From: Chitinophagales bacterium | GTDB lineage: Bacteria; Bacteroidota; Bacteroidia; Chitinophagales; UBA8649 | Length of the DNA: 64,000 bases | Reading direction: 5' to 3' | Assembly: GCA_020635975.1 (NCBI GenBank) | Contig: JACJYT010000003.1 | Coordinates: 124,001 to 188,000, forward strand | Shown here: one piece after another, positions 1 through 7,303 of the stretch | Numbering within the stretch: the stretch's first letter is position 1 | Layout: each line of letters begins with the position of its first letter | The notes under the pieces: generated by a model | Told to the model about the DNA's origin: nothing | Seen by the model: only the letters and a program-made list of their open reading frames with translations | The model's database searches: none | Position numbers and translations under genes: made by a program

Positions 1-326
1 ACTATGGGTTTAATGCCTTTTTCTAGGCATTGAAAAGCGGCATAAATACCTGCGGGACCAAAGCCAATAATATGGCAAGTTTTTTTTCCTATTTTTTGGA
101 ATTGAAAGAGATCTTGCTCCTTGCTATAGCTTTCCCCTTGAAGAACGACTTCAATTTTAAAAAGAAAGAGAACGGTAAATCCTCTTGCATCCATAGATTT
201 TTTAAGAATGTGTATGCTGGCAATGTCACTAGTGGCTAGGCCTAATTTCTTGGCACAGATTTCTCTTATCTTATCTGGGGAGGCAGCTTCTTCTGCTAGA
301 AGTTTAAGCTCTATAATTTTTGGCAT
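1..326 (-). CDS. FAD-dependent oxidoreductase (COG2509-like), N-terminal part cut by window edge
   Basis: Reading the minus strand from the ATG at 326 gives an open frame of 108 codons that runs off the window. It starts MPKIIELKLL, has LKKSMDARGF around residues 40-50, and reaches the dinucleotide-binding motif GFGPAGIYAA near residue 87. The [K/R]S[I/M]DAR segment ahead of a GxGPAG Rossmann motif is typical of the large FAD-dependent dehydrogenases of COG2509, usually about 520 residues. Only the N-terminal fifth is present, so substrate and exact family are inferred. A TAACTTTG element lies about 30 bases upstream of the start. Confidence 0.75.
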   Translation of the reverse strand, partial: MPKIIELKLLAEEAASPDKIREICAKKLGLATSDIASIHILKKSMDARGFTVLFLFKIEVVLQGESYSKEQDLFQFQKIGKKTCHIIGFGPAGIYAAFQCLEKGIKPI

Positions 327-356
327 TGGAGTTAGGTTTTTATCCTAAAAGTGCTG

Positions 357-364
357 CAAAGTTA
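357..364 (-). promoter_or_regulatory. Candidate -7 element for the FAD oxidoreductase
   Basis: The minus strand reads TAACTTTG, matching the Bacteroidota -7 consensus TAnnTTTG, about 30 bases before the start at 326. No TTG is seen at the usual -33 distance, so this is a half-supported promoter. Confidence 0.35.
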
Positions 365-412
365 AAGAAGAAAGAATTAAGTATTACCCTTATTAAAAGG
401 GAATACAAAAAA

Positions 413-1357
413 TTAATAGGAGAAAAAGTCTTTTTTGAACTTAAACTTCATGCCCAGCTCGTGTACTTGTCCTACGTCTTGTCGAACATTCCCTGCACCC
501 ATGTCGTAAGAGTAAAAAATGCTCACTGCTTTTTTAATGGTAAAGCCTCCTTCAAAAATCATGGTACTTAATGAACGATAACCTATACCAGCAAAGAAAA
601 CATCTTGCATAGCAAAGCGAGCAGAAAGTATAGCTTGTGGCATAGAGCCAATTACGTAATGAAAATTGAAAGCCGGTTCTAAGTACATTGGCGTATCATT
701 AGGTCCTGAGTTCTTTTTGAAGAAAATCTTACCACCAAACATGGCGTAATAATGTTGCATTTTTTTGAACTTCGTTTTCTCGTCATTTTGTCCAGCAATA
801 GGAACGTTTAACTGAAGAAGTTGCGGTACAGCAACACTTGCAAATAAGGTTTTACTTTTGTAGAAAATCCCAAAAGAGGCATCTGGGAAGAATTGAGATC
901 CTCTATTGTTAAATATGGCTTGATCCGTTGGTTGGTCTAAACGAATTTTAGAGCCATTAATTCTATATTGAACAAGGCTAGCTGCTAGTCCGAAGGAAAG
1001 CACCTTATACTCACTAATTCCTCTTCTGTATTCAGAAAAAACTAAGTTATAAGCAAAGGATCCGCCAATTCCAGAGAAGCTAGTTGGACCTATAAAGTCG
1101 TTGAAAATTGTTGCTCCGACACCGATGTTCTTGTTTTCTATACTTGTATGGAAAGTTGCCACCGCAGTAAAAGGCGATTGGTTAATATTTGTCCATTGCT
1201 TTCTAACCGATAAATTAATAACACTAGCTTGGTCGGTGCCAGCTACCGCTGGGTTGTAAATAAAGGTGTTCTCTCTAAACAAACTAAAGTCGGGCAATTG
1301 TTGCGCATTTAATTTGGCAAATAAGAAAACTAGTAATAAGGGTAAAAATCTTTTCAT
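413..1357 (-). CDS. PorP/SprF family type IX secretion system membrane protein
   Basis: This 314-residue protein has a signal peptide (MKRFLPLLLVFLFAKLNAQ) followed by the family hallmark: LPDFSLFRENTFIYNPAVAGT, then alternating aromatic/glycine beta strands to a C-terminal KFKKDFFSY. PorP/SprF proteins are outer-membrane barrels that help export or anchor T9SS cargo at the cell surface. The usual 'FSQ' is here 'FSL', a mild divergence. It lies 39 bases downstream of a type B (CHU_C-tailed) secreted protein on the same strand, the arrangement of SprB-SprF in gliding Flavobacteriia, so that neighbour is its probable client. Confidence 0.9.
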   Translation of the reverse strand: MKRFLPLLLVFLFAKLNAQQLPDFSLFRENTFIYNPAVAGTDQASVINLSVRKQWTNINQSPFTAVATFHTSIENKNIGVGATIFNDFIGPTSFSGIGGSFAYNLVFSEYRRGISEYKVLSFGLAASLVQYRINGSKIRLDQPTDQAIFNNRGSQFFPDASFGIFYKSKTLFASVAVPQLLQLNVPIAGQNDEKTKFKKMQHYYAMFGGKIFFKKNSGPNDTPMYLEPAFNFHYVIGSMPQAILSARFAMQDVFFAGIGYRSLSTMIFEGGFTIKKAVSIFYSYDMGAGNVRQDVGQVHELGMKFKFKKDFFSY

Positions 1358-1396
1358 ATTTCTTTCTTCAGTCAGTAAGCAAGTTAGTCTTAAATT

Positions 1397-2827
1397 TTAT
1401 TCTAGAATGGTAATTGGTCCAGTGTAATTTTGGGTCTGCTCGCCATTTTCAAAGATCCTTAAGATATAATAGTAAGTACCTTCAGGCAATTCTTTCCCAT
1501 TATAAGTTCCATACCAATCATTTTCGTAAGGACCAGCTTCATAAACCACATCTTCCCATCGGTTTAATATAGTAACCTTATTATCTGGGTATCGGTACAA
1601 CCAACGGATATACCAAAAATCATTGACTCCATCTCCATTTGGAGAAATTCCAGAAGGTATAAAAGGTCCTTCACCTTCAGTATAACGTTCGTCTACAGTA
1701 ACCGTAATGCTATCAATATCTTTACAATTATCTAAATCTTCTACCAAAACCCAAACGGTAGCTGTACTATCGTGCCAAAATAAAGGATCTTGACAATCCA
1801 CACAAGAAAGCGGATAAGCAGGTTCCCAAGTATAAAAGCTTCCACCACTTGCATTAAGTTGCAAGGTATCTAATAAGTAAATAGTAGTATCATTTCCTGC
1901 AAAGGCAAAGGATGGTTTTGTAAAGGCAAGAGCGAAATTAGGTGTAGTGAAATCATTCCAGTTGTAAACATCAAGAATATCCCAAGAACCTAAAACAAAT
2001 TGAGAATCTGCTGGAGCTTGTTGCCATTCTGGTACATTTTGCCAATGAACAATATCATTCCATTGGGTTCCATCCACTGCGCTCTCATAGAAGAAACGAA
2101 TATCTACACTATCGCTGCCCATATCTTGCCAAATCTTGTGGTAATATCTGTCGTTAATATCACATATTAATAGTGCTCGTTCGTCTCTATCAAAACCTTC
2201 CAAAGTGGCATCAGAATCTGCAAATCTAGCTCTGTATGTTTGAGGTGATGTCGTAGTACTTACTTCTAAAGGTCTGTATATGGTACCGAAGATAGATGAT
2301 CCAACAGGAAAGAAATAAGCTCCATCAACATTGGTTACTCTAGAAAGCCCGCCATTTTCTAAACTACTTACGAAGCCAATGCTATTCACTACCGAACTCA
2401 AGTCTGGATTGGTAACATAAACCACATTAGTATCCATGTTCATTTCCAAGAAAGCCAAATCTAAAAAGCCATCCACATAAACGTCTAAATCTCCGTATTT
2501 AATACCACTTGTTCTTAGCAGAAGATTATGATAATGTGTTTCATCTAAACCTCGAATTCTTTGATCATTATCTCCAATTAAATACACATAACCTTCTCCG
2601 ATAGAGCTAAATCCTGTATTCCCCGCATTATTAATCCAATCTTGCGTGAAAAAGATGCTGTCTGAATTATCAAACACGCCATTATTTTCTAAATAAATAT
2701 CACCTACAACAGATAAATAAGCACCATCTTTAATGGATACTAATCCACTATTATTACTTAGGAAATCTTGGGCCTGAATGGGAGATAGGAGTAGAAGTAA
2801 AATTAAAAATAAAGAGATTTGCTTCAT
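1397..2827 (-). CDS. T9SS type B sorting domain (gliding-motility C-terminal) secreted protein
   Basis: This 476-residue secreted protein starts with a signal peptide ending at about residue 19 (LLSPIQAQ). The middle is beta-rich, with a cysteine pair near CVDCQDP. The last ~85 residues form a CHU_C/type B sorting domain: PSGISPNGDGVNDFW, then NRWEDVVYEAG and PEGTYYYILRIFENG. That tail directs export through the type IX system and surface attachment without the type A cleavage motif. It is the upstream partner of the PorP/SprF gene that follows. The function of the mature region is not recognisable. Confidence 0.9.
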   Translation of the reverse strand: MKQISLFLILLLLLSPIQAQDFLSNNSGLVSIKDGAYLSVVGDIYLENNGVFDNSDSIFFTQDWINNAGNTGFSSIGEGYVYLIGDNDQRIRGLDETHYHNLLLRTSGIKYGDLDVYVDGFLDLAFLEMNMDTNVVYVTNPDLSSVVNSIGFVSSLENGGLSRVTNVDGAYFFPVGSSIFGTIYRPLEVSTTTSPQTYRARFADSDATLEGFDRDERALLICDINDRYYHKIWQDMGSDSVDIRFFYESAVDGTQWNDIVHWQNVPEWQQAPADSQFVLGSWDILDVYNWNDFTTPNFALAFTKPSFAFAGNDTTIYLLDTLQLNASGGSFYTWEPAYPLSCVDCQDPLFWHDSTATVWVLVEDLDNCKDIDSITVTVDERYTEGEGPFIPSGISPNGDGVNDFWYIRWLYRYPDNKVTILNRWEDVVYEAGPYENDWYGTYNGKELPEGTYYYILRIFENGEQTQNYTGPITILE

Positions 2828-2919
2828 GTGATATTTTTATTGCTAAACTTTCGTTAAAAGTAAGAATTTTTTTCTAATTTGGTAGCTTGAATTTAAAAAA
2901 TTAAATGTTTTTCTAGATT

Positions 2920-4401
2920 ATGAAGAAATCGCTACTCTTATTTTTATTGTCCTTTGCTTACATTTTGAATGCACAAGTGGGTATCAACATCTTACAGCCC
3001 GATTCGAGTGCAATTTTGCATTTGGAGTCTACAGACAGAGGTTTATTATTACCTCGACTTACTGGGGCACAAATGAACAGCATCAATAATCCAGTTAATG
3101 GTCTAACCATTTATAACACTGAGGATAGTTTGATCTATTACTATAATAATGAATGTTGGTTAAAGGCCTATCAAAAAAATTGTCAGGAGTGTGAGTTTAC
3201 TTCTTCGGTAAACCAAGGTTTTGCAACTATCGATAGAACCACAACAGATACGGCTTACTTTGAAGTGGATATTGTTAAGGACAATGGTTTAGATTCTATT
3301 ACTACGGTTGTTTTATCTTCTTTGCCTACGGGTATGACGGTTACGGTAGAGAATCCAATTGTGGATTCTGTTGGAACAACGATTATTAAGGTATATGCCA
3401 GTATATGGGCGCCACCAGGGAATTACCCCTTGATTATACAATCTGTTTGTGGTCAGAATGTTTATTTCCAAGGTATCACTGTAGAAGTGGAACCTTGTTT
3501 GCAAGTAGATATTGCAGCGCCATTAAATGATGTAGATTTACAAAGTGATTTCTCCTTACCTGGAGTTGGAACTCCAGTTTGTGTTATTGTTCACGTTTTT
3601 GATAATGTAGAAATTTCTTCAACATCTACGGCGAATCATGCAATGACTTGGGGAAATTTAGATCCAGTTTCTCATGTTGGTTTCTTACATGAAGGCTTTG
3701 TGTATGCTCGTGGAGGAAATGGTGCTCCTTTAGGTAATTTATTGAACTTGTCGAGTCCTTTTCAGGATGGGGCTCCAGGTGGCGACGCCTTGGAATTAAC
3801 CTGTAGAACTACCTTTGATCTTCAAGGTGGAGTTTATGGCGGAGGAGGCGGTGGTGGTTCCGTAGGAACTAGTATTGCTATCGGTCCTTTTAACGTTCCA
3901 ATTATTGGTAATTTAGGTCCTTTTGTTCTCTTAGAAGCTGGTGTTACTGGTGGAGGGGGATCATCTGGTGGACAAGCCTTGTCGGCTACTGGTTCAGGTG
4001 GTGTTTTATTAGGTCCATCTCTAACTGCTTCTGGTACTAGTGCTACAGTTGGTCCGAATGCTATTCCTGGTTTAGGTGGAGTACTAGCCTACCAAGTTCC
4101 TTTATCTTTCAGCGTTACGGTGGTTACCATTACGGTTACGCCTTTTGTTAGCTTAGATGCTGGAAATGGTGGAGATTTTGGTCAACAAGGGGGTGGTGCT
4201 TCAGGAACTGCTGGTGCGAATATTTTAGCGACCGTTCAAATTCCATTCATTGGAACACAAACATTAATCAATCAAACAATCAGTGCTAATTTAGGTCTAT
4301 CTCAAGGTGGTGCACCTGGAGATGCTATAGATAGAAATGGAAATACCACATTGAATCTAATTACACCAAATTTTTTAATCAAAGGTGCCGTTCAACCTTA
4401 G
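2920..4401 (+). CDS. Secreted glycine-rich protein with 'PRLT-NGLxIYNT' N-terminal module
   Basis: This 493-residue protein has a signal peptide (ending FAYILNAQ). It continues with DSSAILHLESTDRGLLLPRL and NPVNGLTIYNTEDSLIYYYN, a module common in Bacteroidota surface proteins that resembles head segments of phage-tail-like fibres. A cysteine-containing middle region follows, then from about residue 265 a glycine-rich stretch (GGVYGGGGGGGSVG and similar) with hydrophobic beta patches up to the end. No T9SS sorting domain is visible at the C terminus (ends LIKGAVQP). It is divergent from the preceding minus-strand gene and lies 21 bases upstream of the DUF4412 gene. Its function is unknown; a structural or adhesive surface role is an inference. 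Confidence 0.75.
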   Translation: MKKSLLLFLLSFAYILNAQVGINILQPDSSAILHLESTDRGLLLPRLTGAQMNSINNPVNGLTIYNTEDSLIYYYNNECWLKAYQKNCQECEFTSSVNQGFATIDRTTTDTAYFEVDIVKDNGLDSITTVVLSSLPTGMTVTVENPIVDSVGTTIIKVYASIWAPPGNYPLIIQSVCGQNVYFQGITVEVEPCLQVDIAAPLNDVDLQSDFSLPGVGTPVCVIVHVFDNVEISSTSTANHAMTWGNLDPVSHVGFLHEGFVYARGGNGAPLGNLLNLSSPFQDGAPGGDALELTCRTTFDLQGGVYGGGGGGGSVGTSIAIGPFNVPIIGNLGPFVLLEAGVTGGGGSSGGQALSATGSGGVLLGPSLTASGTSATVGPNAIPGLGGVLAYQVPLSFSVTVVTITVTPFVSLDAGNGGDFGQQGGGASGTAGANILATVQIPFIGTQTLINQTISANLGLSQGGAPGDAIDRNGNTTLNLITPNFLIKGAVQP

Positions 4402-4422
4402 GACATAATAAGAGAAGAAATT

Positions 4423-5046
4423 ATGAAGAAGTTTTTTATACTTAGTATAGTAAGTTTATTTAGTTTATCTGCTTTTGCATTTGAAGGAATTATCGAGCAG
4501 GTTTACACGGATGCAATAAGCAAAGAACAAAAAAACTTTGTTTGGTACATCTCTGGAGATAAGCTACGTTTAGATATTATTAGTGGAGAGGAATCGATGA
4601 CGATTATTCCTAATTTTTCTGCACTTAGCTTGGCCATCTTTGGTAATAAAGCAGATCAAGATGGGAATTTTTGGTATTCTAATTCTGCCTTAAGCGATAT
4701 TAAAGTAAACGCGCCTAGTTTGCGTTTATTGGAAAGCGGGACTAGTGATTTTAAAGGTCAAACTGCGCAAGAGTTGAAGTTGATGAGTGATAAGGGTTTA
4801 GTGGTGGTTCAATATTTAAATAATATTGCACTAAATATGAGCAATATGAAGGCGGTATTTGCAGAGAGTGTTGAGTTTGGAGCAATTGCTCTAAATCAAG
4901 ATAGCGGCTTTCCTGTAAGCTCTATGCTAATGACAAATAGCGATGCTATTTATACTTTAACTACCAAGTCGATTACAGAGAAAAGTTTGAATGATAGCGA
5001 CTTTAAAGTTCCAAGCAATTATAAATTATTCACTGGGATAAAATAA
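4423..5046 (+). CDS. DUF4412-like periplasmic protein
   Basis: This 207-residue protein has a signal peptide (MKKFFILSIVSLFSLSAFA) with no lipobox cysteine. The mature part begins FEGIIEQVYTD and contains WYISGDKLRLDI, the pattern of the DUF4412 family of small periplasmic/outer-membrane-associated beta proteins in Bacteroidota. A later 'GQTAQELKLMSDKGLVVVQYL' segment also fits that family. It starts 21 bases after the glycine-rich protein and may be co-transcribed with it. Biochemical function is not known. Confidence 0.65.
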   Translation: MKKFFILSIVSLFSLSAFAFEGIIEQVYTDAISKEQKNFVWYISGDKLRLDIISGEESMTIIPNFSALSLAIFGNKADQDGNFWYSNSALSDIKVNAPSLRLLESGTSDFKGQTAQELKLMSDKGLVVVQYLNNIALNMSNMKAVFAESVEFGAIALNQDSGFPVSSMLMTNSDAIYTLTTKSITEKSLNDSDFKVPSNYKLFTGIK

Positions 5047-5057
5047 AGCAAATCTTA

Positions 5058-5089
5058 TTTGGCTAATTAAAAAAAAAGTAAGACCTTTG
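5058..5089 (+). promoter_or_regulatory. Candidate promoter of rpmB-rpmG-DUF4295
   Basis: TTTG (5058-5061) is separated by 20 bases from GACCTTTG (5082-5089), one mismatch from the Bacteroidota -33/-7 pattern TTTG-N19..20-TAnnTTTG. The predicted start point leaves a short leader before the ATG at 5110. Confidence 0.5.
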
Positions 5090-5109
5090 CAATCCAAAAT
5101 TATTAAGCA

Positions 5110-5361
5110 ATGTCAAGAGTTTGTGAATTAACAGGGAAGGGGCCAATGACAGGCAACAATGTTTCCCACTCGAATAGAAAAACGAAACGTAAGTTTTTAC
5201 CTAACTTAATCACTAAAAAGTTTTTTATTCCAGAAATGGATAGATGGGTTACCTTGAAAGTTTCGACTTCTGCGTTGAGAACTATAAATAAATTAGGTGT
5301 GTACGCATACTTGAAGGATTTAGAAAAGAAAGGTGAAATTAAATTAATATCGGAGGAATAA
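5110..5361 (+). CDS. rpmB: 50S ribosomal protein L28 (bL28)
   Basis: This 83-residue basic protein begins MSRVCELTGKGPMTGNNVSH and continues SNRKTKRKFLPNL, the L28 signature. It ends with the usual basic/acidic tail. bL28 is a large-subunit ribosomal protein. It heads a compact run with rpmG (3-base gap), a DUF4295 gene and ftsY, a conserved Bacteroidota order. A promoter-like element lies just upstream. Confidence 0.97.
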   Translation: MSRVCELTGKGPMTGNNVSHSNRKTKRKFLPNLITKKFFIPEMDRWVTLKVSTSALRTINKLGVYAYLKDLEKKGEIKLISEE

Positions 5362-5364
5362 GCA

Positions 5365-5553
5365 ATGGCTAAGAAATCGAAAGGAAATAGAATTCAGGTT
5401 ATTTTGGAGTGTACAGAGCATAAAGAAAGTGGTGTTGCTGGTACTTCAAGATATGTTACGATGAAAAATCGTAAGAATACTCCTGATAGAATTGAGTTGA
5501 AAAAGTTCAATCCAATTTTAAAGAAATATACTGTTCACAAAGAAATTAAGTAA
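5365..5553 (+). CDS. rpmG: 50S ribosomal protein L33 (bL33)
   Basis: This 62-residue protein (MAKKSKGNRIQVILECTEHK) matches bL33: RYVTMKNRKNTPDRIELKKF followed by NPILKKYTVHKEIK. Only one cysteine is present at the position where zinc-binding paralogues carry CxxC pairs, so this is the zinc-independent (C-minus) type. It starts 3 bases after rpmB and is followed 2 bases later by the DUF4295 gene. Confidence 0.97.
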   Translation: MAKKSKGNRIQVILECTEHKESGVAGTSRYVTMKNRKNTPDRIELKKFNPILKKYTVHKEIK

Positions 5554-5555
5554 TT

Positions 5556-5723
5556 ATGGCTAAGGTATCAAAAAACGCGAAAACTAACCGTCAGGCGCAA
5601 GAAGGTTCTAAAGACTACGTTAGAGTAATAAAAACGGTAAAGTCAGAAAAGAGCGGTGCATATACGTATCTAGAGAAAATTGTTCACAAAGACAAGGTTA
5701 AAGAATTTTTAGCTCAAAACTAA
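5556..5723 (+). CDS. DUF4295 protein, Bacteroidota-specific ribosome-associated protein
   Basis: This 55-residue basic protein, read directly from the ATG at 5556, begins MAKVSKNAKTNRQAQEGSKD and continues with RVIKTVKSEKSGAYTYLEK. This is the DUF4295 pattern, found essentially only in Bacteroidota between rpmG and ftsY. From memory, structural work on a Flavobacterium ribosome assigned this family to the large subunit (called bL38); I could not check that here. It starts 2 bases after rpmG and is followed by a strong terminator. Confidence 0.92.
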   Translation: MAKVSKNAKTNRQAQEGSKDYVRVIKTVKSEKSGAYTYLEKIVHKDKVKEFLAQN

Positions 5724-5750
5724 AAATGACTTTAGCTATCTATACTAATT

Positions 5751-5779
5751 AAAGCTTCTCACCTTGAGAGGCTTTTTTT
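5751..5779 (+). terminator. Intrinsic terminator after the ribosomal protein operon
   Basis: A 9-bp stem AAGCTTCTC (5752-5760) / GAGAGGCTT (5766-5774), with one G-U pair and loop ACCTT, is followed by a T run. It lies 28 bases after the DUF4295 stop and before ftsY, so ftsY may have its own promoter or be reached by read-through. Confidence 0.8.
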
Positions 5780-5803
5780 GTTTAAAATTTACAGAAGTTT
5801 GAG

Positions 5804-6757
5804 ATGAGTTTTTTTAATAAATTTTTTAGTAAGGAAAAGAAAGAAGACCTTGACAAGGGATTGGAGAAGACTAAAGAAGGTTTCTTTTCTAAGATTTCTA
5901 AGGCGGTAGCTGGCAAATCTAAAGTAGATGATAGTGATTTGGATAGTATTGAAGATGCGCTAATTGCATCCGACATTGGCTTGGAAACAACTATCAAAAT
6001 AATAGAACGCCTAGAGGCTAGAGTGGAAAGGGATAAATACATCTCTACTAACGAGTTACACGGTATCTTAAAGGATGAGATTTCTAATTTGCTTGCGGAG
6101 AACAATTCGGAAGATATGGAATCTTACTTGCCAAATTCGGCGAAGAAGCCTTATGTACTAATGGTTGTAGGGGTAAATGGTGTTGGGAAGACAACAACCA
6201 TAGGTAAACTTGCCTATCAATTGAAGCAAGAAGGTAAAGTAGTAGTCTTAGGAGCGGCGGATACCTTTCGGGCTGCTGCTGTTCATCAATTGGAAATTTG
6301 GGCGGAAAGAGCAGGAGTGCCAATCGTGTCTAAAGGTCAGGATGCCGATCCAGCCTCTGTTGCTTTTGATACCCTGAATTCGGCAATGGCTCAAAATGCA
6401 GATGTCGTAATTATTGACACTGCAGGTAGGTTGCATAATAAAGTGAATCTTATGAATGAGTTAAGTAAGATAAAACGAGTAATGCAAAAGGTGGTGCCAG
6501 ATGCTCCTCACGACGTGATGCTGGTTTTAGATGCTAGCACGGGACAAAACGCCTTGCTTCAAGCGAAGGAGTTCACTAAGGCCACCGAAGTGAGTTGTTT
6601 AGCTTTAACAAAACTAGATGGTACCGCGAAAGGAGGGGTTGCTATAGGCATTAGTTCCGAGTTTAAAATTCCTATTAGATATATCGGGGTAGGAGAAGGA
6701 GTAGGACAATTACAACTTTTTAATAAAAAGGCTTTTGTGGATTCCTTGTTTTCTTAA
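5804..6757 (+). CDS. ftsY: Signal recognition particle receptor FtsY
   Basis: This 317-residue SRP GTPase is the membrane receptor that docks SRP-ribosome complexes for co-translational insertion. The N domain occupies residues ~20-105. The G domain carries G1 GVNGVGKT at 123-130, the insertion-box region ADTFRAAAVHQLE, DTAGR (G3), TKLDGTAKGG (G4) and the closing GVGEGVGQLQLF. The acidic A domain of the E. coli protein is absent (the N terminus is only MSFFNKFFSKEKKEDLDKG), as is usual in Bacteroidota. The gene sits in the conserved rpmB-rpmG-DUF4295-ftsY neighbourhood. Confidence 0.97.
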   Translation: MSFFNKFFSKEKKEDLDKGLEKTKEGFFSKISKAVAGKSKVDDSDLDSIEDALIASDIGLETTIKIIERLEARVERDKYISTNELHGILKDEISNLLAENNSEDMESYLPNSAKKPYVLMVVGVNGVGKTTTIGKLAYQLKQEGKVVVLGAADTFRAAAVHQLEIWAERAGVPIVSKGQDADPASVAFDTLNSAMAQNADVVIIDTAGRLHNKVNLMNELSKIKRVMQKVVPDAPHDVMLVLDASTGQNALLQAKEFTKATEVSCLALTKLDGTAKGGVAIGISSEFKIPIRYIGVGEGVGQLQLFNKKAFVDSLFS

Positions 6758-6785
6758 AAAAAAGAAAAATTATTTAAGCTTTTTT

Positions 6786-6816
6786 CTTGCAAATCCAGAA
6801 ATAGAAATTATCTTTG
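6786..6816 (+). promoter_or_regulatory. Consensus Bacteroidota promoter of tRNA-Val
   Basis: TTG (6787-6789) is followed after exactly 19 bases by TATCTTTG (6809-6816), a near-perfect match to the Bacteroidota housekeeping promoter TTG-N19-TAnnTTTG. It lies 16 bases upstream of the mature tRNA. Confidence 0.85.
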
Positions 6817-6832
6817 CAGTCCCTTTAAAACA

Positions 6833-6907
6833 GGGCGATTAGCTCAGCTGGTTCAGAGCATCTCGTTTACACCGAGAGGGTCGGGGGTTCGAATCCCTCA
6901 TCGCCCA
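6833..6907 (+). tRNA. tRNA-Val (anticodon TAC)
   Basis: The 75-nt sequence folds as a cloverleaf. The 7-bp acceptor stem is GGGCGAT/ATCGCCC with discriminator A at 6907. The anticodon stem TCTCG/CGAGA encloses the loop TTTACAC, giving anticodon TAC (valine), and the T loop is GGTTCGAATCC-like. CCA is not encoded (ACAA follows). It has its own consensus promoter and a long perfect terminator hairpin. Confidence 0.96.
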
Positions 6908-6910
6908 CAA

Positions 6911-6948
6911 AAGAAATCCCTTTCCAAAATCTTGGAAAGGGATTTTTG
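6911..6948 (+). terminator. Intrinsic terminator of tRNA-Val
   Basis: A perfect 14-bp stem, AAATCCCTTTCCAA (6914-6927) with TTGGAAAGGGATTT (6932-6945), closes a 4-base loop AATC and runs into a T tract, 4 bases after the tRNA. Confidence 0.93.
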
Positions 6949-7000
6949 TTATATATAACTACCAAAAGCTTGCTTTTAAGGTAGTTGTATATAACAAAAA
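6943..7000. repeat. Long imperfect inverted repeat after the tRNA terminator
   Basis: The 21-base arms 6943-6963 and 6980-7000 are inverted copies with a single mismatch. They flank a small inner hairpin AAAAGC-TT-GCTTTT. The left arm overlaps the T tract of the tRNA terminator. No gene is present; function is unknown. Confidence 0.8.
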
Positions 7001-7152
7001 TTACCAGACATGAAGTGTTTGGAGGGATTTTATGCTTGTGTCAATAAAACCTTCAGGGATCATGTAATAATCCCTTTTGCTTTTAAGGTTGTGCTTTAAA
7101 ACAAAAATCAAAAGCTGAGTAGCAGCTTGGGGATTTTATGCTTGTGTCGATA
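6971..7152. repeat. Degenerate ~107-bp intergenic tandem duplication
   Basis: Three anchors recur about 107 bases apart. TGCTTTTAAGGT occurs at 6971 and 7078, ACAAAAAT at 6994 and 7101, and a 19-base match GGGATTTTATGCTTGTGTC at 7024 and 7130. The intervening sequence has diverged. The stretch 6908-7303 contains no gene that I can support, only this duplication, hairpins and terminators. Confidence 0.75.
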
Positions 7153-7169
7153 AGTCGATAAGTCGAAAT
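7146..7169. repeat. Short tandem repeat GTCGATAA x3
   Basis: Two perfect and one imperfect copy of the 8-mer GTCGATAA sit at the end of the second duplicated unit. A TCGA-rich array of similar texture occurs at 53039-53084. Confidence 0.8.
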
Positions 7170-7267
7170 CATGGCTATCGTATTGAAAATATCTAACTGG
7201 ATTTAGTACTTAATTAGATAATTTTTATAATATTAGCTAAAGCGAGTAATACCAAGGCTTTGAGTAT

Positions 7268-7302
7268 GGTTCGGAACCCTTTAGGGTTCCGAACCGTGTT
7301 TT
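7268..7302. terminator. Hairpin downstream of the penicillin-acylase-family gene
   Basis: A perfect 12-bp stem, GGTTCGGAACCC (7268-7279) with GGGTTCCGAACC (7284-7295), has a TTTA loop. The T-rich tail is on the plus side (GTGTTTTT). The hairpin lies 9 bases past the stop of the minus-strand gene, so it may act in both directions or mainly stop plus-strand read-through. Confidence 0.65.
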
Positions 7303-7303
7303 T

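Noticed and set aside
30..571. Plus-strand frames at the window start
   Set aside because: They lie antisense to the FAD oxidoreductase start and to the PorP/SprF gene, both of which have family motifs.
5782..6436. Minus-strand frames over ftsY
   Set aside because: They are shadows of ftsY, whose GTPase motifs are complete on the plus strand.
6908..7303. tRNA-adjacent integrative element or attachment site
   Set aside because: There is no integrase, no duplicated tRNA 3' end and no cargo; only short repeats and terminators are visible.
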